Assembly: GCA_037440765.1 (NCBI GenBank)
Contig: JBBITL010000045.1
Span: forward strand, 1 to 35,564
Length of the DNA stretch: 35,564 bases
Direction: 5' to 3'
DNA from: DTKY01 sp037440765
GTDB lineage: Bacteria; Acidobacteriota; Terriglobia; Bryobacterales; Bryobacteraceae
A program made the position numbers and the translations under genes. Shown here in pieces: positions 31,279-35,564 of this stretch. Position 1 is the stretch's first letter. Each line of letters begins with the position of its first letter. The notes below the pieces were generated by a model. The model made no database searches, was not told the origin of the DNA, and saw only the letters and a list, made by a program, of their open reading frames with translations.

Positions 31279-32415
31279 TCAGAATTTGTCCAGCTCGGCG
31301 ATGAGCGCCGCCAGGCCCTTGCGCCGGTAAAGATCCGTTAGGCGCAACTCCTCGGCCGAAGGCGCCACCACGCGCCACAGCCTCGGTTCGCGCAGCGCTT
31401 CGCGGCTGGGTATCCAGACCGACCCGTCGGCGAACTCCACCTGGCTGACGAACCCGGTCACGGCCGCAACCGAAAGGGACCGGTCGGAAGCGGCCGAAAA
31501 CCGCAGGGAAGCCTCCTGAAGCACGCGGCTCGTCTGGCCCGGCGCCAGGCTCAGATCCGGGTCGGAGGCCGGCACCGAGCCCGCCAGAAAGTCGCGCCCC
31601 TCGCCGTCCCGGATGATCCAGCCCACCTCGAAGTAGCGCACCGGGCGCGCCGAGCGGTTGCGGACCTCCAGGCTGGGAGCCCGCGCCTCGTTGCCGGCCA
31701 CGCGGGCCGTGCCTCCCAGAGGCTCGACCGGCGCGTCGGGCATGTTGAGAAAGGTGAACTGGAGCTGGCGCTCCGGCTCGGACGCCGTGACGCGCCCGCC
31801 CCGGGCCAGTTGCACGTCAAGACGCGGCCGCTCGGCCTGCCGCGCCAGGCTCTCCAGAACCTCCTGCCGCAGCGCCTCCTGGCCCTCGGCCGCCAGCACC
31901 GACTTGAAATGCCGCCGGTCGCGGCGCGCCTCCAGTTCCCACGCCGTCATCGAACGCCGCGAGTTAAGCCTGTTCGGCCCGTAGAACGACAGGTCCTCGA
32001 ACAGCGCGCCGTCCAGGCTCACCACCACCAGCGGCCCCGCCGGGAAGGAGGGACGCAGCAGCCGCAGGTTCACCCGCACCGGGAAGGCCTCACCGGAAGC
32101 CACGTTCAGGCTCGGCACGGAGACCGAGGCCCGGCCCCCGGCGGTCACCTCCTGCGCCGTCACCAGCAGGGTCACCCCCCGCAGGCGGTGAGGGGCCGAG
32201 TTGCGCAGCACCAGGGACGTGCGCAGATCGATCAACACGGCGTTGCCGCGCGCCGTGGTCACCGAATCGCCCATGTCGGCCGACACGAACGCCAGTGGCG
32301 AGTCCTTGGGGAAGTCGATCCTGAGCGAGGACCCGGCATCCAGGGCGCGCTGCTGCCCCAGGACCGGCGACAGCCCCAGTAGCAGCAGGACGGCGACTTT
32401 ACTGAGCATAGACAT
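31279..32415 (-). CDS. Secreted protein of unknown function in the sigma factor operon
   Basis: 378 residues with an export signal (MSMLSKVAVLLLLGLSPVLGQ). The mature part is beta-rich with several fibronectin-like stretches (LIDLRTSLVLRNSAPHRLRG, VRNRSARPVRYFEVGWIIRD, TSRVLQEASLRFSA) separated by an amphipathic stretch (about 165-195). It ends LTDLYRRKGLAALIAELDKF. No known domain is recognised. The ATG at 32415 lies 17 bases inside the anti-sigma gene, so it is the third gene of the sigma/anti-sigma operon. A secreted target or sensor coupled to the ECF pathway is the natural inference from context. It converges with the gene ending at 31278 with no gap. Confidence 0.82.
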   Translation of the reverse strand: MSMLSKVAVLLLLGLSPVLGQQRALDAGSSLRIDFPKDSPLAFVSADMGDSVTTARGNAVLIDLRTSLVLRNSAPHRLRGVTLLVTAQEVTAGGRASVSVPSLNVASGEAFPVRVNLRLLRPSFPAGPLVVVSLDGALFEDLSFYGPNRLNSRRSMTAWELEARRDRRHFKSVLAAEGQEALRQEVLESLARQAERPRLDVQLARGGRVTASEPERQLQFTFLNMPDAPVEPLGGTARVAGNEARAPSLEVRNRSARPVRYFEVGWIIRDGEGRDFLAGSVPASDPDLSLAPGQTSRVLQEASLRFSAASDRSLSVAAVTGFVSQVEFADGSVWIPSREALREPRLWRVVAPSAEELRLTDLYRRKGLAALIAELDKF

Positions 32416-32977
32416 TGTGAATCGTCACCTGCCCGGTCTCTTCGTCGACGTAAGACGCCCGGAGCGTACCCTGGGCATTGACCAGGTAGTCCACCTCTCC
32501 GACGTTCAGGTGCCGCAGGCTCAGCATGCGGTCGCCCTGTTTAAGCTCGATGCCCTCCGGGGTAACCGCAATGACCGTGCCCTCAACCCAGGCAGGCGCA
32601 TCCGTCGCCGGGCTCGGCCGCCTCAAGTCCAGCACGAACAGGAGCACCGCCACCAGCGGCAGCGCCACCGGAGCCAGAATGACAGCCCGCTGCCACCGCG
32701 GCCTGGCCGGCCTTGGAGCAACAGGCCCCACGCATTCACCTGCCGCCATTCCCACGTGGATGTTGGCCTTCATCTCGGAGGCCAGCCGGTTCCAGTCCAA
32801 CCCTGCCGGCCAGTCCGAGCGGGCTTCTCGCAGCCGGTCCCTGGCCGCCTGAAAAGCCGCGGTCTGCTGGCGGCACCGGGCGCAGCTGGCCAGGTGCCGG
32901 CCAACGCGCCAGCGGGACCATGCCCCCAGTTCGCCGCCGGCGTACAGAGCCAGCCTGCTGTCGGCCGGGTGGGTCAT
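32399..32977 (-). CDS. Anti-sigma factor with zinc-finger-like N-terminus
   Basis: 192-residue membrane protein. The N-terminal cytoplasmic part has HLASCARCRQQTAAF, the H-x3-C-x2-C zinc-binding anti-sigma (ZAS-like) motif, preceded by ADSRLALYAGGELGAWSRWR. A single membrane segment lies at about 95-116 (AVILAPVALPLVAVLLFVLD), followed by a periplasmic domain that includes GTVIAVTPEGIELKQGDR. In such proteins the N-terminal domain binds and inhibits the cognate sigma factor and the outer domain senses a signal. The ATG at 32977 overlaps the sigma factor stop as ATGA, so the pair is coupled. The signal is unknown. Confidence 0.88.
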   Translation of the reverse strand: MTHPADSRLALYAGGELGAWSRWRVGRHLASCARCRQQTAAFQAARDRLREARSDWPAGLDWNRLASEMKANIHVGMAAGECVGPVAPRPARPRWQRAVILAPVALPLVAVLLFVLDLRRPSPATDAPAWVEGTVIAVTPEGIELKQGDRMLSLRHLNVGEVDYLVNAQGTLRASYVDEETGQVTIHNVYAQ

Positions 32978-33546
32978 CGCGGCCTCCCCTGAAGGTAGCG
33001 CCGGAACTTCACCCGCGCGTTGGCGATGTGGGAGCGCACGGTGGCCTTGGAGCAGCCCAACTGCCGGGCTACTTCCTCGGCGGGCAGCCCCTCCACATCT
33101 CTCAGCACCAGCGCCAACCGCTCCCGCGGGCTCAGCAGCCGCAGGCCATCCTCCATGTAGGAGCGCTCCTCCGAAGCCAGAACCATGGCCTCGGGGCTTT
33201 CGCCCCCCGGGCTGGTGAGCGGCTCGGCCAGCGTGTCGATTGGAGTGTGGGCGGCGCGGCCGTGGCGCCTCAGAAAATCTATGGCCGTGTTGGAGGCGAT
33301 CCGGGACAGCCAGTGCGCGGCCTTGTCCATGTCCTTGAGCTGCGCCCGGCGCTGGAGCGCCTTGATGAAGGTCTCCTGGGTCAGGTCCTGGGCGTCGGCC
33401 ACGTTACCCACAATCCGGTAGATCATCAGGAAGACCCGGCGCAAGTTGTCTGAAATGAACCGGTTCTGTCTGTCCTGGTCCTCGCGGACCGCGTGCTCCG
33501 ACATCCCGCTCATGGTGTCCGGCCAATCGTGGACAGCGGTAGACAT
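32974..33546 (-). CDS. ECF-family RNA polymerase sigma factor
   Basis: Extracytoplasmic-function sigma factor of about 190 residues with only regions 2 and 4. Region 2 reads FLMIYRIVGNVADAQDLTQE, then TFIKALQ and AHWLSRIASNTAIDFLRRHG. Region 4 reads LSPRERLALVLRDVEGLPAE, EVARQLGCSKATVRSHIANA. An acidic linker (about 100-125) lies between. The frame opens much earlier (33750), but that part is unlike any sigma factor; ATG at 33546 gives the normal start a few residues before region 2 and other ATGs close downstream are possible. It is encoded just before its presumed anti-sigma factor. No autoregulated ECF promoter motif was recognised upstream. Confidence 0.92.
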   Translation of the reverse strand: MSTAVHDWPDTMSGMSEHAVREDQDRQNRFISDNLRRVFLMIYRIVGNVADAQDLTQETFIKALQRRAQLKDMDKAAHWLSRIASNTAIDFLRRHGRAAHTPIDTLAEPLTSPGGESPEAMVLASEERSYMEDGLRLLSPRERLALVLRDVEGLPAEEVARQLGCSKATVRSHIANARVKFRRYLQGRPR

Positions 33547-33637
33547 GCGCCTACAATGGATGACGGCGAACTCGCTGAAACGTGGAGCCGAATCCCCCGC
33601 GGCGCGTCCGTTTGCCTGCCCATCGGTGCCCGCTCGC

Positions 33638-33666
33638 TTTACGTGGGCCGCCCCTCCAACTAGAAT
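33638..33666 (+). promoter_or_regulatory. Sigma-70 promoter of the aminotransferase gene
   Basis: TTTACG (33638-33643) and TAGAAT (33661-33666) are separated by exactly 17 bases. Transcription should start near 33674, giving a leader of about 100 bases before the ATG at 33774. This is the best-matched two-box promoter seen in the window. The remaining leader shows no recognised riboswitch. Confidence 0.6.
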
Positions 33667-33773
33667 TAGAGGGTCGGCCGCCTGTTTCTCATTATGACTC
33701 CTGGCGGCCTTCCTGGTCGGGCGGGCCCGGTCAATCCGTCTAAGCGGCAAAACACAGCTTCGAGGAGCCTTTC

Positions 33774-34922
33774 ATGAAACTGGCAGAGCGTATGTATAGA
33801 ATCGGTGTTGAGACGGCCTTCGACGTACTGGTTCGCGCCCGCAAGCTGGAGGCGCAGGGAAAGAACGTCATCCACCTGGAGATCGGGGAGCCGGACTTCG
33901 ACACTCCGCGCCACATCGTAGAGGCGGCCAAGAAGGCGCTGGACGACGGCTGGACGCACTACGGACCCTCGCAGGGGCTGCCTGATCTGCGCGAGTCGAT
34001 CGCCCGCTACATCAATCGTACCCGGGGCATCCAGGTGGGGCCCGAGCACGTTTCGGTCGTGCCGGGCGGCAAGCCGATGATCTTCTTCCCCATGATGGCG
34101 TTGCTTGAAGAGGGCGACGAAGTCATTTACCCTAACCCGGGCTTCCCGATTTACGAGTCCATGATCAACTGCCTGGGGGCCAAGCCGGTGCCCATGCCGC
34201 TGGTCGAGGAGCGCGGATTCGTCTTCGACCTCGACCGCCTCAAGGACAGCCTCAACGACCGCACCAAGATGCTGGTCCTCAACTCTCCTCAGAATCCCAC
34301 CGGCGGNNNNNNNNNNNNNNNNNNNNNNNNNNNNNNNNNNNNCGACCTGGTGATCCTGTCCGACGAGATCTACAGCGAGATCTATTATGGCGAGCCGCCG
34401 GTCTCCATCACCTCTTTCCCCGGGATGCTTGAGAAGACTATCATCCTGGACGGGTTTTCCAAGACCTTCGCCATGACCGGCTGGCGCATGGGGTATGGCG
34501 TCATGCCCACGTGGCTGGTGGAGGCGGTGGTCAAGCTCATGGTGAACTCCAACTCCTGCACCGCCAGCTTCACGCAGCGCGCCGGCATCGCCGCCCTGGA
34601 CGGCCCGTGGGACGAAACCCGCAAGATGGTGGCCGAGTTCCACCGCCGGCGGGACGCTTTCTGCGACGGGCTGAACTCCATCCCGGGCTTCCGCTGCGCG
34701 CGGCCGCTGGGGGCCTTCTACGCCTTCGCCAACGTCAGGGACACGGGCTGGACCTCCAAGGACCTGGCCGACGCGCTGCTGACCGAGGCCGGGGTGGCCT
34801 GCGTGGATGGCGCCTGCTTCGGGGCCTACGGCGAGGGCTACGTCCGCTTCAGCTACGCCAACTCCTTTGACAAACTCATGGATGCCGTCGACCGCATCAG
34901 GAAGTTACTGGCCTCCCGCTGA
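33774..34922 (+). CDS. Pyridoxal-phosphate aminotransferase class I/II, interrupted by undetermined bases
   Basis: Fold type I aminotransferase of about 382 residues. Segments are HLEIGEPDFDTPRHIVEAAK, WTHYGPSQGLPDLRESIARY, VSVVPGGKPMIFFPMMALLE, YPNPGFPIYESM, LNSPQNPTG, DLVILSDEIYSEIYY (PLP-pyridine Asp) and the Schiff-base lysine in GFSKTFAMTGWRMGYG. The end has the substrate-carboxylate Arg in YVRFSYANS. It resembles aspartate/other broad aminotransferases; the exact substrates are not determined. ATG at 33774 has GAGGAG 6 bases upstream. The frame crosses 36 unknown bases (34307-34342) without shifting, but part of the catalytic domain between NPTG and the Asp is not seen. Confidence 0.93.
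   Translation: MKLAERMYRIGVETAFDVLVRARKLEAQGKNVIHLEIGEPDFDTPRHIVEAAKKALDDGWTHYGPSQGLPDLRESIARYINRTRGIQVGPEHVSVVPGGKPMIFFPMMALLEEGDEVIYPNPGFPIYESMINCLGAKPVPMPLVEERGFVFDLDRLKDSLNDRTKMLVLNSPQNPTGXXXXXXXXXXXXXDLVILSDEIYSEIYYGEPPVSITSFPGMLEKTIILDGFSKTFAMTGWRMGYGVMPTWLVEAVVKLMVNSNSCTASFTQRAGIAALDGPWDETRKMVAEFHRRRDAFCDGLNSIPGFRCARPLGAFYAFANVRDTGWTSKDLADALLTEAGVACVDGACFGAYGEGYVRFSYANSFDKLMDAVDRIRKLLASR
34307..34342. other. Assembly gap of 36 undetermined bases
   Basis: Positions 34307-34342 are all N. They fall in the coding region between NPTG and DLVILSDEIY. The frame on both sides is consistent with a gap length that is a multiple of three plus the observed bases. Confidence 0.98.
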
Positions 34923-34923
34923 G

Positions 34924-34938
34924 GGAGCAGCCCGCTCC
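34924..34938 (+). terminator. Short hairpin after the aminotransferase
   Basis: GGAGC, loop AGCCC, GCTCC begins two bases after the TGA stop. The 5-base-pair stem without T-run is weak evidence for a terminator. Confidence 0.25.
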
Positions 34939-34980
34939 ATCATCGTATCCGTCCGGCGATCACATCTTCCCTGTCTTGAA

Positions 34981-35000
34981 GTAGGCGGTCATACTCCCGG
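34981..35000 (+). mobile_element. Probable left end of an IS66-like element
   Basis: GTAGGCGGTCATACTCCCGG resembles IS66-family terminal repeats, which commonly begin GTAAGCG. It lies 58 bases after the aminotransferase stop and 23 bases before the tnpA-like frame. The matching right end is outside the window, so the boundary is unproven. Confidence 0.45.
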
Positions 35001-35023
35001 TTGGTGGTGCATGTGCGCGGGAA

Positions 35024-35236
35024 GTGCGCGCTGGCCTGAAGCGGCCGCCTTCTTCGGCGCTGCGGGGCCCAGCGAACCGGCCGGCCAGTTTCGCCCTGGT
35101 CAGCGGCGAGGCGCGCTCGGCGGATGCCGGCGTCGAACTCCTGCTGTCGGGCGGGCGCCGGTTGCGGATCGCCAAGGGCGTCGATGAGCCGGCTCTGCGA
35201 TCGGCATTGGCGGCGCTGGAACAGCCGGGCGGCTGA
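35024..35236 (+). CDS. IS66 TnpA-like accessory protein, apparently N-terminally truncated
   Basis: A 70-residue frame ends with VELLLSGGRRLRIAKGVDEP and ALRSALAALEQPGG, which resembles the C-terminal part of IS66 OrfA/TnpA accessory proteins (a beta pair then GxDxxxLRxxLxxLE). The usual N-terminal helix-turn-helix of about 40-50 residues is missing, and the distance from the probable left end is too short to hold it. It may be a remnant after an internal deletion. The stop overlaps the downstream tnpB-like frame (CTGA), as is usual for IS66 orfs. The GTG start is uncertain. Confidence 0.55.
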   Translation: MRAGLKRPPSSALRGPANRPASFALVSGEARSADAGVELLLSGGRRLRIAKGVDEPALRSALAALEQPGG

Positions 35237-35564
35237 GCTTCCCGGCGGCCGTCAAGGCGTACCTGTGCACGGTGGCCTGTGACATGCGCCGGAGCTTCGA
35301 CGGCCTGTCGATGATGGCCGGGCACGTCATCCGCTGCAATCCGTTCTCGGGTCATCTGCTGGTGTTCTGCAACAAGCGCAGCGGCCGGCTGAAGATCCTG
35401 TACTGGGACCGGGACGGGCGGGTGATCTGGCACAAGCGGCTGGAGGCGGGCGCGTTCCAGTTTCCGTTCGCCCAAACGGGCCGGCGGGAAATCGCGGCCT
35501 GGGAGTTGGGCGTGCTGCTGGAAGGCATCGATCTGAGCAAAGGCCGGCGCCGGAAGCGCTGCGC
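35233..35564 (+). CDS. IS66 TnpB-like (Orf2) protein, cut by the window edge
   Basis: The frame from about 35233 to the window edge encodes about 110 residues of the IS66 Orf2 family: CDMRRSFDGLSMMAGHVIRC, NPFSGHLLVFCNKRSGRLKI, LYWDRDGRVIWHKRLEAGAF and QFPFAQTGRREIAAWELGVL. DMRxSFDGL, NPxSGHLxVFxNKR and LKxLYWDRDG are diagnostic. This accessory protein is required for IS66 transposition together with TnpA and the TnpC transposase, which would lie to the right. The likely start is the CTG at 35233 or a nearby codon overlapping the upstream stop; no ATG precedes the conserved region. There is no stop before the window edge. Confidence 0.88.
   Translation, partial: MSFPAAVKAYLCTVACDMRRSFDGLSMMAGHVIRCNPFSGHLLVFCNKRSGRLKILYWDRDGRVIWHKRLEAGAFQFPFAQTGRREIAAWELGVLLEGIDLSKGRRRKRC

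Noticed and set aside
1..35564. CRISPR array, prophage or a defence system built on recA, rarA and the PilZ protein
   Set aside because: No regularly spaced repeats, cas genes, phage structural genes or recognised defence effectors were seen. rarA and recA are housekeeping repair genes and are 8 kb apart.

Overview
The window looks like a chromosomal segment from an Acidobacterium of the Bryobacterales/Solibacter type. The evidence is high GC content, an Oar-like TonB-dependent receptor with a carboxypeptidase-regulatory N-terminus, a VWA protein of the type called 'VWFA-related Acidobacterial domain', and a secreted metalloprotease ending in a domain resembling the 'Solibacter uncharacterized C-terminal domain'. 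This assignment rests on recognised protein architecture only; there is no rRNA in the window and no search was run.

Layout. 1-3.4 kb: signal peptidase I, a DUF218 membrane protein, then a divergent TrmH/SpoU methyltransferase overlapping rarA. 3.5-7.5 kb: a PilZ protein and a 1131-residue receptor, closed by a textbook Rho-independent terminator. 7.5-11 kb: an NtrY/NtrX-like two-component pair. 11-20.7 kb, minus strand: a tightly overlapping operon that starts with recA, then DUF1684, flippase, O-antigen polymerase/ligase, two glycosyltransferases, a methyltransferase and a third glycosyltransferase. A 212-base gap with a strong hairpin follows, and then a second, divergent recA. 20.7-25 kb: astacin-like protease, VWA protein, RluD-type pseudouridine synthase. 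25.2-28.5 kb: a toxin relic, then galU-galE-membrane carrier with overlapping codons. 28.5-30.5 kb: a thioredoxin-fold protein and a Glu/Leu-dehydrogenase family enzyme. 30.5-30.9 kb: a small scar made of a tRNA-Gly 3' end, the tail of an ISL3-type transposase and an intact tRNA-Pro. 30.9-33.5 kb: two secreted proteins and an ECF sigma/anti-sigma pair. 33.7-35.5 kb: an aminotransferase interrupted by 36 undetermined bases, then the left part of an IS66-like element running off the window.

How the genes fit together. GalU and GalE make UDP-sugars that could feed the surface polysaccharide operon 5 kb away. The polysaccharide operon has its own flippase, polymerase and transferases, so it probably makes a secreted or lipid-linked glycan. 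The most unusual arrangement is that a recA with a perfect extended -10 promoter heads this operon while a second recA with an altered Walker A motif lies just downstream. Several genes (ntrY, galU, the small secreted protein at 30.9 kb) have a -10 box only 6-7 bases before the start codon, which suggests leaderless transcripts. No CRISPR array, prophage or recognised defence system was seen.
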